From Parvularcula mediterranea (GTDB taxonomy: Bacteria > Pseudomonadota > Alphaproteobacteria > Caulobacterales > Parvularculaceae), in assembly GCF_013085255.1 (NCBI RefSeq), contig NZ_JABFCX010000003.1:629288-693287 (forward strand): a DNA stretch of 64,000 bases, given 5' to 3'. Positions 43,485 through 53,119 of this stretch are shown in pieces. The notes beneath the pieces are model-generated. The model saw nothing but the letters and a program-made list of their open reading frames with translations, searched no databases and was not told where the DNA came from. The position numbers and the translations under genes were made by a program. Each line of letters begins with the position of its first letter. Positions within the stretch are counted from its first letter, which is position 1.

Positions 43485-45404
43485 ATGCTCAATCGACGTC
43501 ATTTTCTAACCGGCACTGCCGCAGCGCTCACTGCACAGTCCCTTCTGCCTGCCTGGGCTCAATCAGGACCCCGCGGAAATACGGGTCTGCAGCGCGTCAC
43601 GAACAACCGTTTCGATTTCACCATCGATCACACGCCTATCAGTATCGACGGACGCAGGGCGCCTGCGGTGACCGTCAACGGGACCCTCCCCGCTCCTCTC
43701 GTGCGCCTCCAGGAGGGAGAAGACGTCCTCCTCCGTGTCGAGAACAAACTTGATGAGTGGTCTTCGATCCACTGGCACGGCCTCCTCGTTCCGTTTGAAA
43801 TGGACGGCGTTCCCGGGGTGAGCTTCCCAGGCATCGCGCCCCGCTCGACGTTCGAATACCGCTTTCCGCTGAAACAGGCAGGCACCTATTGGTATCACAG
43901 CCACTCAGCCTTCCAGGAACAGCTCGGCCTTTACGGCCCGCTCGTCATCGACCCTGCAGGGCCGGAGGCGGCTCCCTATGACAGGGAGTTCGTGATCGTC
44001 CTGTCCGACTGGACCTTCCAGGATCCGCACCGGATCTTCGCCGAGCTCAAAAAGATGGGCGACAGCCTGAACTACCAAAAGCGCACCGCCGGGGATCTCA
44101 TCGCCGACGCGAGGGAAGACGGACTCGGTTCGGCGCTCGAAAACAGGGCCATGTGGGGCCGTATGCGGATGATGCCCACGGACATCGCCGACGTAAACGG
44201 TGCGCAGTACACCTACCTCGTCAATGGCCACGGGCCTTCCGACGACTGGACGGGCATCTTCGAACCGGGCGAGAGCGTCCGCCTGCGGATCATCAATGCC
44301 TCCGCCATGTCGATCTTCAACGTCCGCATTCCGGGCCTGCCGATGACCGTGGTGAATGTGCATGGCCTCGATGTCCGGCCGGTGACGTTCGATGAGTTCC
44401 AGATCGGCACGGCTGAAACCTATGACGTCATCGTCGAGCCGCAGGACCGCGCCTACCGGTTGGTCGCGGCCTCGATCGACAGTTCGGGTCAGGCCCTCGC
44501 AACGCTCACCCCCCGCATGGGCGAGACGGCGGAGGCACCGCCACTACGCCCGCGCCCGCTTCTCACCATGAAGGACATGGGCATGGCGGGAATGGCAGGC
44601 ATGTCCGGCATGGACGCTTCAATGGCGACCCCTGACGAGCCGGGAATGCAGGGACAGGGTCACAACCTCTCCTACCCTGACGATCAGCCTAAGGACAGAA
44701 TGAAGGACGGTATGCACATGGGCCACGAGAGCCCTGGCATGACGGAGCACGACCACCCGATGGGGCCCGCCGTGGCCGCGACGGCCATGAACCCCGTTAG
44801 CCGCCTCGACGAGCCGGGCATAGGCCTCGAGCGAGTGCCTCACCGCACGCTTTCCTACAGCCAGCTCAGAAGCCGTCACCCCAACACAGATCGGCGACCT
44901 GCCGAACGCGAGATCGAGCTGCACCTGACCTCCAACATGGAACGGTACATGTGGTCCTTCGACGGCGTGCGGTTCTCCGAGGTCGAGGAGTCGATCAAGC
45001 TCTACCACGGCGAACGTGTACGGATGACGCTTGTCAACGACACGATGATGCCGCACCCGATCCACCTCCACGGCATGTTCTTCGACCTCGTCATCCCTGG
45101 TTACGAGGAGGACGAAGACGGTGAACGCTACCTTCCGGGACTGCACACCATCCTCGTGAAGCCCGGCGAAAAACTCTCGGTCGAGATGACCCCGCCGGAG
45201 CTCGGCGACTGGGCCTTCCACTGCCACCTCCTCTACCACATGCATGCTGGCATGATGCAGGTCGTCAGTGTGCTTCCCCCGGACGAGCGGCCACCCTTGC
45301 AGATGGTCGGAATGGGACCACCGGCCGCCACGAAGCCGGACAAGGACCACGACGCTATGTCCCATGGTGATCACGGAATGACCGGGATGGGAGGCGACCA
45401 ATGA
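43485..45404 (+). CDS. copA: multicopper oxidase, copper resistance protein CopA
   Basis: 639 residues from ATG 43485 (ACGAGGA upstream). Tat signal NRRHFLTGTAAALTAQSLLPAWA. Cupredoxin copper ligands: HWHG (SSIHWHGLLVPFEMDG), HSHS (TYWYHSHSAF), HPIHLHGM and HCHLLYHMHAGMM, giving the type 1 site and the trinuclear centre. A Met-rich segment (KDMGMAGMAGMSGMDASM and later MKDGMHMGHESPGM) is typical of PcoA/CopA. Oxidises periplasmic Cu(I) to less toxic Cu(II) or sequesters it. Overlaps copB by 4 nt. Confidence 0.95.
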   Translation: MLNRRHFLTGTAAALTAQSLLPAWAQSGPRGNTGLQRVTNNRFDFTIDHTPISIDGRRAPAVTVNGTLPAPLVRLQEGEDVLLRVENKLDEWSSIHWHGLLVPFEMDGVPGVSFPGIAPRSTFEYRFPLKQAGTYWYHSHSAFQEQLGLYGPLVIDPAGPEAAPYDREFVIVLSDWTFQDPHRIFAELKKMGDSLNYQKRTAGDLIADAREDGLGSALENRAMWGRMRMMPTDIADVNGAQYTYLVNGHGPSDDWTGIFEPGESVRLRIINASAMSIFNVRIPGLPMTVVNVHGLDVRPVTFDEFQIGTAETYDVIVEPQDRAYRLVAASIDSSGQALATLTPRMGETAEAPPLRPRPLLTMKDMGMAGMAGMSGMDASMATPDEPGMQGQGHNLSYPDDQPKDRMKDGMHMGHESPGMTEHDHPMGPAVAATAMNPVSRLDEPGIGLERVPHRTLSYSQLRSRHPNTDRRPAEREIELHLTSNMERYMWSFDGVRFSEVEESIKLYHGERVRMTLVNDTMMPHPIHLHGMFFDLVIPGYEEDEDGERYLPGLHTILVKPGEKLSVEMTPPELGDWAFHCHLLYHMHAGMMQVVSVLPPDERPPLQMVGMGPPAATKPDKDHDAMSHGDHGMTGMGGDQ

Positions 45405-46195
45405 GACACTTTCTCAACAGCCTTGCGGTCCTAGCTGTGACGGTCGCCGGCAGCTCCGCCTTCGCACAATCGAGCAGTGCGAACCCCTGGGATGCTGCCG
45501 ACGCAGTCTATGGTCCCGATACGATGCGTAAGGCCCGCGAGCGGCTTCTTGAGGAGAACGGCCGGACGCCCTTTGGCCTCTTCATGCTCGACCGGTTCGA
45601 GTGGCAGGACACGGGCGGGGACGGAACGCTTCTGTGGGATGCGCAAGCCTATTACGGCGGTGATCTTCGGAAGATCTGGATGAAGACCGAGGGCGATTAT
45701 GCTCTCGATGAGGGCGCCCTCGAAGAGGCAGAGGTCCAGCTCCTCTATTCCCGCGCGATCTCGCCCTTCTTCGATCTCCAGGCGGGCATTCGCCACGACA
45801 TCGAGCCCGACGGGCTGACCCATCTCGCGATCGGTATCCAAGGCCTCGCGCCCTACTGGTTCGAGACGGACACGGCGGTGTTCCTGTCCGAGGATGGCGA
45901 CGTCACCGCCCGCATTGAAGCTGAACTCGAATGGTTCCTGACCCAAAGGCTGATCCTCCAGCCAAGGATCGAAGCCGAACTCAGTGCCCAGACGATCGAC
46001 GACCGAGAGCTCGGTTCAGGCCTTACCTCGCTCAGTATCGGCGGTCGCCTGCGGTACGAGTTCGCCAGAGAGTTCGCGCCCTATATCGGCGTGGAGCACC
46101 GCAGCAGCTTCGGCGGAACAGCTGACTTCATCGAAGCGGCCGGAGGCGATCCGAGCGAGACCCTTGGTGTCTTCGGTACACGGATCTGGTTTTAG
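45401..46195 (+). CDS. copB: copper resistance protein CopB (outer membrane)
   Basis: 264 residues, CopB/PcoB family. Signal peptide ending SSAFAQ; the mature protein has FGLFMLDRFEWQDTGGDGTLLWDAQAYYGGD, the family hallmark, followed by amphipathic beta-strands (FFDLQAGIRHDIEPDGLTHLAIGIQG) and a terminal aromatic residue (GTRIWF). Unlike many CopB proteins it lacks an N-terminal Met/His-rich domain. Outer-membrane partner of CopA. Start overlaps copA's stop. Confidence 0.92.
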   Translation: MRHFLNSLAVLAVTVAGSSAFAQSSSANPWDAADAVYGPDTMRKARERLLEENGRTPFGLFMLDRFEWQDTGGDGTLLWDAQAYYGGDLRKIWMKTEGDYALDEGALEEAEVQLLYSRAISPFFDLQAGIRHDIEPDGLTHLAIGIQGLAPYWFETDTAVFLSEDGDVTARIEAELEWFLTQRLILQPRIEAELSAQTIDDRELGSGLTSLSIGGRLRYEFAREFAPYIGVEHRSSFGGTADFIEAAGGDPSETLGVFGTRIWF

Positions 46196-46204
46196 GAGGC
46201 CGTC

Positions 46205-47188
46205 GTGAATCTCGATCTCATCGAACCGAACATCCATCCCATTCTGGTTCACTACACACTGGCTTTCGCCAGCACGGCAGCCATCCTCTATCTCCTGCGG
46301 CTGGTCCCGAACCTGCGGCAGAGGCAGGGCATGACGATCGCGGCGGATTGGATGCTGTTCCTCGCGGCGGGATTCGTCATTGCCACGATCGCCGCGGGCT
46401 TTGAAGCCTACTACAGCGTGGCCCATGACGGGCCCTCGCACGAGGCGATGACCACGCACCGGAACTGGGCCGTGCCTTCGGGGCTCGCCGTTCTAGCCGT
46501 TGCCACGTGGCGCTGGCTTTCGCGCAAGGAAGCGCCTGGCGGGGGCCAGGTCGCAGGAATCGCCGTCGCGGGGCTCCTGGTCGTGATCACCGCATGGTGG
46601 GGCGGCCAGCTCGTCTACAGCTATGGCCTCGGCGTGAAGCAGCTCCCCGAAAGCTCAGGGAACGGACACGACCATGACCACGGGGGCGAAACCAGCGGCG
46701 ATCACGAAGACGATGGCCATGACGGCGACAGTCATGCCGATCAGGGCCTGACAACCACGGATGGAACGGACTTCGAAGCAGACCTCTCTTCGCCCAATGC
46801 CGCAGTCAAAAGCCTCGCCGCAGCCTACGCAACGGGACAGGCCGAAGCCGTCAGATCGGTCCTGTCGAGCGACGTCCTCATCGCCGAAGGCGGCAAGATC
46901 GAAGACGGCTTCGCTGCCTATGCAGGCCATCACCTACCGGCGGACCTCCGCGCCTCTCAGGAACGGACGTCAAAAGTCCTCGAGCGGAAGACCATCCGCC
47001 TAGGGACAAACGGTGCTGCAGTCATCACCCGCTCCCGCGTGGAAGGTACCAGCGGAGCAAGCATCCTCCTTGAAACGGCTCTGCTCGAACAACAGGGAGA
47101 CGCCTGGAGCATCACCCACCTGCACTGGAGTTTCAGCGCCGCCCCTGCGCCCTCGGATAACCATGGAGACGACAGCCATGAGCACTAA
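46205..47188 (+). CDS. DUF2231 membrane protein fused to His/Asp-rich linker and NTF2-like domain
   Basis: 327 residues, GTG start. Residues ~1-145 contain four helices with the DUF2231 opening (NIHPILVHYTLAFAST). Residues ~150-190 are an acidic His-rich linker (GHDHDHGGETSGDHEDDGHDGDSHAD). Residues ~190-310 look like an NTF2/SnoaL-like alpha-beta domain (AVKSLAAAYATGQAEAVRSVLSSDV...DAWSITHLHWSF). The His tract suggests Cu/Zn binding in the periplasm. Co-transcribed with copAB. The combination is unusual; the function is unknown. Overlaps the next start at 47178. Confidence 0.75.
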   Translation: MNLDLIEPNIHPILVHYTLAFASTAAILYLLRLVPNLRQRQGMTIAADWMLFLAAGFVIATIAAGFEAYYSVAHDGPSHEAMTTHRNWAVPSGLAVLAVATWRWLSRKEAPGGGQVAGIAVAGLLVVITAWWGGQLVYSYGLGVKQLPESSGNGHDHDHGGETSGDHEDDGHDGDSHADQGLTTTDGTDFEADLSSPNAAVKSLAAAYATGQAEAVRSVLSSDVLIAEGGKIEDGFAAYAGHHLPADLRASQERTSKVLERKTIRLGTNGAAVITRSRVEGTSGASILLETALLEQQGDAWSITHLHWSFSAAPAPSDNHGDDSHEH

Positions 47189-48497
47189 CGACAATTACGA
47201 CGAAGGAAGCCTGTCTCTCTGGGGCACCGTCGCCATGGGCACTGGCGTCATGATCGGTGCAGGGATCTTCGCCCTGACGGGGCAGGTTGCGGAGCTCTCC
47301 GGGGATCTCTTCCCCTTCGCTTTCGTCCTTGCAGCGATCATCAGCGGGTTCTCCGCCTACAGCTATATCAAGGTCACGAACGTCTATCCGTCCGCAGGCG
47401 GGATCGCGATGATCCTGAAGAAAGCCTACGGGAAGAGCACCGTCACTGGCGCAGCCTCGCTCCTGATGGCTTTCTCGATGATCATCAATGAAAGTCTCGT
47501 GGCACGCACATTCGGCAGCTATGCCTTGAGGCCCTTCGGCGTTGAGGAAGGCAGCTTCATGGTGCCGGTCCTCGCGGTCGGCCTCGTGGTCTTCGCCTTC
47601 GTGGTCAACATCGCCGGAAACAAGTGGATCGGCGGGATCAGTCAGGTCGCGGCGGTGATCAAGATCGGCGGGATCCTGATCTTCGGGATCGTCGCCATGT
47701 GGGCGGCGGGGTTCTCGTTCGAGCCCTACCAGAACGGCGTTGCGAATTCGTCCGGCATCGGAGGCTTCATCGCCGGAACAGCCCTCGCTATCCTCGCCTA
47801 TAAAGGGTTCACGACGATCACCAATTCCGGCGGCGAGGTGAAAGAGCCGAAGAAGAATGTCGGCCGTGCGATCATCATCTCTCTCGCCATCTGCACGATC
47901 GTCTACCTCGTTGTGGCCTTCGGAGTCGCCTCGACCCTGACCGTCGATGAGATTGTCGCGGCCAAGGACTACGCGCTAGCGGAAGCGTCGCGCCCAGCGC
48001 TCGGCAATCTCGGTGTCGGTTTCACGGTTGTTATTGCGCTGATCGCTACGGCGTCCGGCATTCTGGCGAGCGTCTTCGCCGTCTCTCGCATGCTCACCAT
48101 GCTGACGGACATGGACCTCGTTCCGCACAGTCATTTCGGCATGTCCGGGCCGATCCAGCGGCATCTTCTGGTCTACACGGTCGTCATGGCCGCAGTGCTC
48201 GCCGCCTTCTTCGACCTGACCAGGATCGCTGCGTTGGGAGCCATCTTCTACCTCGTCATGGACATCATCATCCATTGGGGCGTCTTGAGAAAACTCAAGA
48301 GCGACGTCGACGCGAGGGCCTGGGTTGTCTGGACGGCCATCGTCCTCGATGCCGTGGCTCTGACCGCCTTCACTCTGATGAAGGCGCAGCAGGACCTTTT
48401 CGTGGTCGCGATCGCCGTAGTCGGCATCATCCTCACATTTGTTCTTGAGCGGATATTCCTGCGCCAGCAATTGCAGAAAGAGGAGCAACACGGATGA
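47178..48497 (+). CDS. APC superfamily permease
   Basis: 439 residues from ATG 47178 (GGAGAC upstream), starting inside the end of the DUF2231 gene; a longer frame from 47013 is discarded. About 12 helices of the APC fold: GTVAMGTGVMIGAGIFALTGQ in helix 1 contains the GAGIF substrate loop, and AILAYKGFTTITNSGGEVKEPKKNVGRAI is helix 6 with its following loop. The family carries amino acids or related cations by proton exchange. Its presence in the cop operon suggests uptake or export of an amino acid linked to metal handling, such as His or Cys; this is a guess. Confidence 0.85.
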   Translation: MSTNDNYDEGSLSLWGTVAMGTGVMIGAGIFALTGQVAELSGDLFPFAFVLAAIISGFSAYSYIKVTNVYPSAGGIAMILKKAYGKSTVTGAASLLMAFSMIINESLVARTFGSYALRPFGVEEGSFMVPVLAVGLVVFAFVVNIAGNKWIGGISQVAAVIKIGGILIFGIVAMWAAGFSFEPYQNGVANSSGIGGFIAGTALAILAYKGFTTITNSGGEVKEPKKNVGRAIIISLAICTIVYLVVAFGVASTLTVDEIVAAKDYALAEASRPALGNLGVGFTVVIALIATASGILASVFAVSRMLTMLTDMDLVPHSHFGMSGPIQRHLLVYTVVMAAVLAAFFDLTRIAALGAIFYLVMDIIIHWGVLRKLKSDVDARAWVVWTAIVLDAVALTAFTLMKAQQDLFVVAIAVVGIILTFVLERIFLRQQLQKEEQHG

Positions 48498-48952
48498 AAG
48501 AGCGCTTCACCAGGCTTTTCGCGAGGCCGGAGATGGCAGTGGTCATCTTCGCCTTTCTCCTGAACTTTATTTGGGAGTTCTGGCAGCTACCCTACTACGC
48601 CAACGCGCCGAACATGCCGCACTGGGAGGGTACCAAGATGTGTACCCTTGCCACGTTCGGTGACGCAGGCATTGCGCTCGCAGCCTTTCTGGCGGCGAGC
48701 TTCGTAGCCGGAACCCGGGACTGGTTGCGAGACGGTGCGGAGAAGAAAACCATCGCAACATTCATCGCCGTTGGCCTCGCCATCACAGTCAGTGCTGAAT
48801 GGGTGCTCGCGGACCTTTTGGGTCAGTGGAGTTACGCCGAGGGTGCTCCGACGATCTTCGGCATCGGTCTGACGCCTTTTCTACAATGGTTGGTCGTCCC
48901 GATTTTCGTCATTCTCCTCGCAAGACCCTACCTCAGAGGGATGCAGACATGA
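48494..48952 (+). CDS. four-helix membrane protein, unknown function
   Basis: 152 residues with four hydrophobic helices (about 14-30, 56-78, 88-108, 122-145). Notable residues: [12 protein letters not shown] in helix 1 and [17 protein letters not shown] following it, a motif often seen in small metal- or quinone-linked membrane proteins. No family name recognised. Overlaps both the APC permease (ATGA, 48494) and the P-type ATPase (48949), so it is translationally coupled to the copper ATPase. Confidence 0.7.
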   Translation: MKERFTRLFARPEMAVVIFAFLLNFIWEFWQLPYYANAPNMPHWEGTKMCTLATFGDAGIALAAFLAASFVAGTRDWLRDGAEKKTIATFIAVGLAITVSAEWVLADLLGQWSYAEGAPTIFGIGLTPFLQWLVVPIFVILLARPYLRGMQT

Positions 48953-51171
48953 GCCACGATCCGTGCACGCATCACAATTCACTTGATGGTGCCGATGCCA
49001 AAGGGGAAGCCGCCCCGAATGGTAAGTTCGATCACGTGCCGAAGGACTACGATGGTACGGTCTTCACCTGCCCCATGCACCCGCAAGTGCGCGAGACGAA
49101 GCCTGGTCCGTGTCCCATTTGCGGCATGGCGCTCGAGGCCGAAGGCGCGGCCCAGCAGCCTTCGGACGATACCGAGCTGAAAGACATGACCCGCCGGTTC
49201 TGGGTCTCAGCCATTCTTACCCTGCCGCTTCTCGCCTACACGATGGGCGATATGATCCCCGGTCAGCCCCTTGGGGAGATGATCGAAGGCAACTGGACCC
49301 AGTGGGCGCAGCTCTTTTTCGCAGCGCCCGTCGTTCTATGGGGCGGCTGGCCGTTTTTCACCCGCGGCCTCGCGTCTTTCAGAACGGGGCATCTCAACAT
49401 GTTCTCGCTGATCGCGCTCGGGGTCGGTGTGGCCTTCGTCTATTCGCTCATCGCCACGTTCCTGCCGGCGATCTTCCCGCCTGCCTTCCGCGGACCCGGC
49501 GGTCATGTCGCCGTCTATTACGAAGCTGCGGCCGTCATCGTCACGCTGGTCCTGCTCGGCCAGGTATTGGAGCTTCGCGCGCGAAGTGCGACGTCCGGTG
49601 CGATCCGCGCGCTTCTCGAACTCGCCCCGCCCGAAGCGCTGCGCATCGCACCGGACGGCTCCGATGAAATGGTACCGATTGAAGAGCTCAGCGAGGGTGA
49701 TCGCTTGCGGGTGCGTCCCGGCGAGAAAGTCCCGGTGGATGGCACGGTCGCCGAGGGCAGGTCCAGTGTCGATGAGAGCATGATCACCGGCGAGCCCCTT
49801 CCCGTCTCGAAGTCAGAAGGCGACAAAGTGACGGGAGGGACCGTCAACGGCTCTGGCGGTTTCATAATGGTGGCTGATCGTGTCGGGGAAGATACCGTCC
49901 TTTCGCAAATCGTCCGAATGGTGAGCGAAGCCCAGCGTTCTCGAGCTCCCATCCAGAAAACCGTGGACAAGGTGTCCGCAGTCTTTGTGCCAACGGTGAT
50001 CGTCACCGCGATCATTGCCTTCATCGCGTGGTGGGCGCTCGGCCCGCAGCCTGCATTCAGCTACGCCTTGGTCAACGCTGTCGCCGTCCTTATCATCGCC
50101 TGTCCCTGCGCTCTCGGTCTTGCGACGCCCATGTCGATCATGGTCGGGACCGGTAAAGGTGCCCGGCACGGCATTCTGATCAAGAACGCCGAAGCTCTCG
50201 AGTCCTTCGAAAGCGTGGATACCGTGGTCGTCGATAAGACCGGTACGCTGACCGAGGGCCGGCCCGCTCTCGTCGGTATCGAAGTCGCATCCGGTTTCGA
50301 CGCGGACGCCCTCCTTGCGGATGTGGCGGCGGTCGAGCGGAGCTCCGAACATCCCCTCGCCGAAGCGATCGTGAACGGCGCAGCAGAGCGCTCCTTGACC
50401 ATACCGCACGCTGAAGGATTTCAGTCAGTGACCGGCCAGGGCGCCCACGGCTCGGTGAGCGGTCGTCGTGTCGCCGTCGGGAACAGCAAGCTGATGGCTT
50501 CGGAAGCTGCCGCGAGCGATCACTTCCAAGCGGCCGCGCGCCGAAGAAGGGCTGACGGCGAAACTGTCATGTTCGTCGCCGTCGACGGCGTGGCGGCCGG
50601 GATCATCGCGGTCGCCGACCCGATCAAAAAGAGCACCCCGGAAGCCATCGCCATGCTCCACGCAGCAGGGCTCGAGATCGTCATGCTCACCGGCGATGCA
50701 AAAGGCACAGCCGAAGCCGTCGCAACCCGACTCGGTATCGACGCGGTGCATGCGGATGTTTCGCCCGAAGACAAGTTTTCCGTCGTGTCCGAACTCCAAA
50801 AAGGCGGCAAGCGCGTCGCCATGGCTGGCGACGGCATCAACGATGCCCCTGCGCTTGCCAAGGCCGATGTCGGTGTAGCGATGGGCACGGGAACCGACGT
50901 GGCGATGGAAAGCGCAGCCGTGACCCTGGTCAAAGGCGATCTTCGCGGCATTGCCGCCGCGCATCGCCTGAGCAAGATCACGATGCGGAACATTCGGGAG
51001 AATCTCTTTTTCGCCTTCGTCTACAACGCCGTCGGCGTCCCGGTGGCTGCCGGTGTTCTCTACCCGTTTTTAGGCATTCTTCTCAGTCCGATGATCGCCG
51101 CAGGTGCGATGAGCCTGTCCTCCGTATCGGTCATCGGTAATGCGCTCCGCCTCCGTCGGCAAAAGCTTTAA
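48949..51171 (+). CDS. copA: copper-translocating P1B-type ATPase
   Basis: 740 residues from ATG 48949, overlapping the previous stop. N-terminus: instead of a CXXC HMA domain it has a heavy-metal-binding module C41-PMHP...C55-P-I-C58-GM. Core motifs: C385-P-C387 in helix 6 ([10 protein letters not shown], the Cu(I) site), phosphorylation Asp429 in [19 protein letters not shown], and the hinge [12 protein letters not shown]. The N- and A-domain motif [13 protein letters not shown] is present. Exports Cu(I) from the cytoplasm to the periplasm for CopA oxidase or Cus. The CPC motif places it in the Cu+ (P1B-1) group. Also often called copA; distinct from the oxidase at 43485. Confidence 0.95.
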   Translation: MSHDPCTHHNSLDGADAKGEAAPNGKFDHVPKDYDGTVFTCPMHPQVRETKPGPCPICGMALEAEGAAQQPSDDTELKDMTRRFWVSAILTLPLLAYTMGDMIPGQPLGEMIEGNWTQWAQLFFAAPVVLWGGWPFFTRGLASFRTGHLNMFSLIALGVGVAFVYSLIATFLPAIFPPAFRGPGGHVAVYYEAAAVIVTLVLLGQVLELRARSATSGAIRALLELAPPEALRIAPDGSDEMVPIEELSEGDRLRVRPGEKVPVDGTVAEGRSSVDESMITGEPLPVSKSEGDKVTGGTVNGSGGFIMVADRVGEDTVLSQIVRMVSEAQRSRAPIQKTVDKVSAVFVPTVIVTAIIAFIAWWALGPQPAFSYALVNAVAVLIIACPCALGLATPMSIMVGTGKGARHGILIKNAEALESFESVDTVVVDKTGTLTEGRPALVGIEVASGFDADALLADVAAVERSSEHPLAEAIVNGAAERSLTIPHAEGFQSVTGQGAHGSVSGRRVAVGNSKLMASEAAASDHFQAAARRRRADGETVMFVAVDGVAAGIIAVADPIKKSTPEAIAMLHAAGLEIVMLTGDAKGTAEAVATRLGIDAVHADVSPEDKFSVVSELQKGGKRVAMAGDGINDAPALAKADVGVAMGTGTDVAMESAAVTLVKGDLRGIAAAHRLSKITMRNIRENLFFAFVYNAVGVPVAAGVLYPFLGILLSPMIAAGAMSLSSVSVIGNALRLRRQKL

Positions 51172-51189
51172 CCCTCCGAGGTTTTGGAA

Positions 51190-51606
51190 ATGATCCTAGC
51201 TGTCTTGCTCGCCAGCACGATCTTCGTGACGACGCTGACCCTACACTGGGCGATCATGAAGCGGATCTCGATCGATCGATCACGTCTCACCGCCCCGATC
51301 TTTGCCGGAATATGCCTCATCCTCCTGACCATGCATTTCCTCGAGGTCGGCCTCTACGCGTTGGGGTTCGAACTCGGGCGAGCGTTGGAACTCGGTGACT
51401 TCAGAAAGCCGCCTTCGGCGGATTTCATGGATGTCTATTTCTTCGCTCTGGCCACCTTCACCACGCTGGGCCTTGGAAAGGTGATGCCTACGGAACACCT
51501 TGCTTTCATCGCGGGTGTTTCCTCCTTTAACGGATTTCTTTGCATCTCCATGTCGGCATCATTTCTCTTCAAGCTCACACCCGAAGTGACCGACCAATCA
51601 GAATAG
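51190..51606 (+). CDS. two-helix-plus-pore ion-channel-like protein
   Basis: 138 residues from ATG 51190, 8 nt after GAGG. Two N-terminal hydrophobic segments (ILAVLLASTIFVTTLTLHW; IFAGICLILLTMHFLEVGLYALGF), then DVYFFALATFTTLGLGKVMP and a final helix (HLAFIAGVSSFNGFLCISMSASFLF). The TTLGLGKVMP segment aligns by eye with the TTVGYGDITP filter of two-TM potassium channels but reads GLGK instead of GYGD, so K+ selectivity is doubtful. It follows the copper ATPase, so charge compensation or cation leak is possible. Family assignment is by pattern only. Confidence 0.7.
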   Translation: MILAVLLASTIFVTTLTLHWAIMKRISIDRSRLTAPIFAGICLILLTMHFLEVGLYALGFELGRALELGDFRKPPSADFMDVYFFALATFTTLGLGKVMPTEHLAFIAGVSSFNGFLCISMSASFLFKLTPEVTDQSE

Positions 51607-51660
51607 ATTTTTTCCGGGCAGGCTGACCGACTTTCCACCGAAAAGCAGAAAGGACAGATC

Positions 51661-53022
51661 ATGATCCTCAAGACGATAAAAACCGATGGCCTTGCGCACC
51701 TCTCTTACTTCCTCGGTGACGGGAACGAAGCCGCTGTCATCGATCCGCGCCGGGACATCGAGATCTATATCGAAGAAGCGCGGAAGCGCGGCATGCGGAT
51801 CACCCATATTTTCGAGACACACCGGAACGAGGACCTCGTCTCCGGCGCGCCGATCTTGGCTGAGGCGACGGGCGCCAATGTTCATCATGGGCCGAACCCT
51901 GCTGGCGTTGTGAGCTATGCCGAAACCACGCGCGAGGGCGACCGGTTCGAAATCGGTTCCGCCACGATCGAAGTTCTAGAAACCCCGGGGCATACGGATG
52001 ACAGCCTGTCCTTCGTCCTCTACGATCAGTCCTTCGACGATGGTCCTGTCGGCGTTTTCACCGGCGATGCCCTCTTCGTCGGCGATGTCGGCCGCACGGA
52101 TTTCTATCCGGATCGAGCAAGAGAGGTGGCTGGCCTCCTTTACGATAGCCTTCAGAAGCTGGTCGGGCTTGGCGACCAGGCGCTTCTCTATCCCGCCCAC
52201 GGCGCAGGCTCCGTATGCGGATCAGGTATGGCTGATCGTGAGTTCTCCAGCATCGGACATGAGCGCCGCAACAATCCGCGCCTCCAATTCGATGACCGCG
52301 AGGCTTTCATCGAGGCCAAGCTTGCCGAGGAACACCCCACGCCGCCCTACTTCTCGCTGATGGAGAAGCTGAATCTCGAAGGCGCCTCAGCCATGCGCCG
52401 GTACCTTCTTCCCGATCCGGTCTCGCCCGGAGCTTTGCAGGAAAACGGCAAGACCCAGCTCGTTGATATCCGGGGGATCGCCGATTTCCTCGGCGCCCAT
52501 GCGCCTGGATCCTTCTGTATCCCCGACGATATGCTCGCAGCTTTCGCTGGCTGGCTGCTCGATCCAGGAGGAGAAGTTCTTCTGATATCGCGCAACGCTC
52601 AGCAGGCGGAAGCGGCCGTACGGACACTTGGCAGGATCGGCTTTGACCATGTGACCGGATTTCTTCCCGGCATCATGCCTGTCGCCGCTTCGGGCAACCC
52701 CTTCCGAAGCGTCGGAGTCGTCGACACGCAGACAGTCAAAAGCCGTCTCGGTTCGGACGGCTGGACACTCCTCGACGTGCGCTCCGCCGAAGAATTCGAT
52801 GCTGGCCACATTGAAGGAGCGCAAAACGTCTATCTCGGCCATCTGGCTGATCGGATTGGCGACGTACCTTCGGAAGGCAACGTCACCGTCATGTGCGGAA
52901 GCGGCGCTCGGGCCACCATTGCGGCATCGGTTCTGTTAAAACACGGACGCAGCGATATCGACGTTTTCCTCGGCTCGACGAAGGCCTGGCTCGCGGCAGA
53001 TCACCCGGTCGTCAAGCCCTGA
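51661..53022 (+). CDS. MBL-fold hydrolase with two rhodanese domains (persulfide dioxygenase-like)
   Basis: 453 residues. Residues ~1-240 are a metallo-beta-lactamase domain (FLGDGNEAAVIDPRRD; THIFETHRNEDLVSG; ETPGHTDDSLSFVL; FTGDALFVGDVGR; YPAHGAGSVCG). The first metal-ligand motif is HRNEDL instead of HxHxDH, as in some ETHE1-like enzymes with one iron. Two rhodanese domains follow (~260-350 and ~365-453); the second has the active cysteine in VMCGSGARA and IDVFLGSTKAW. Family members oxidise glutathione persulfide or sulfide. In a copper block it may handle sulfur released from thiol-copper chemistry. Confidence 0.88.
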   Translation: MILKTIKTDGLAHLSYFLGDGNEAAVIDPRRDIEIYIEEARKRGMRITHIFETHRNEDLVSGAPILAEATGANVHHGPNPAGVVSYAETTREGDRFEIGSATIEVLETPGHTDDSLSFVLYDQSFDDGPVGVFTGDALFVGDVGRTDFYPDRAREVAGLLYDSLQKLVGLGDQALLYPAHGAGSVCGSGMADREFSSIGHERRNNPRLQFDDREAFIEAKLAEEHPTPPYFSLMEKLNLEGASAMRRYLLPDPVSPGALQENGKTQLVDIRGIADFLGAHAPGSFCIPDDMLAAFAGWLLDPGGEVLLISRNAQQAEAAVRTLGRIGFDHVTGFLPGIMPVAASGNPFRSVGVVDTQTVKSRLGSDGWTLLDVRSAEEFDAGHIEGAQNVYLGHLADRIGDVPSEGNVTVMCGSGARATIAASVLLKHGRSDIDVFLGSTKAWLAADHPVVKP

Positions 53023-53061
53023 GCGGCGCAGCGCGCGGCAACCGAGCCGATCTGTTGCCGG

Positions 53062-53078
53062 ATACCCCATAAGGGTAT
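53062..53078. promoter_or_regulatory. CsoR box f (DUF5676 gene)
   Basis: ATACCCCATAAGGGTAT, arms ATACCC and GGGTAT around a 5-nt centre. It lies 41 nt upstream of the DUF5676 gene in the gap after the MBL-rhodanese gene, which is itself probably in the P-type ATPase operon. Confidence 0.65.
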
Positions 53079-53119
53079 AGAATGAATGTAGATTGAAATG
53101 GAATAAGGAGGCTCCGCCC

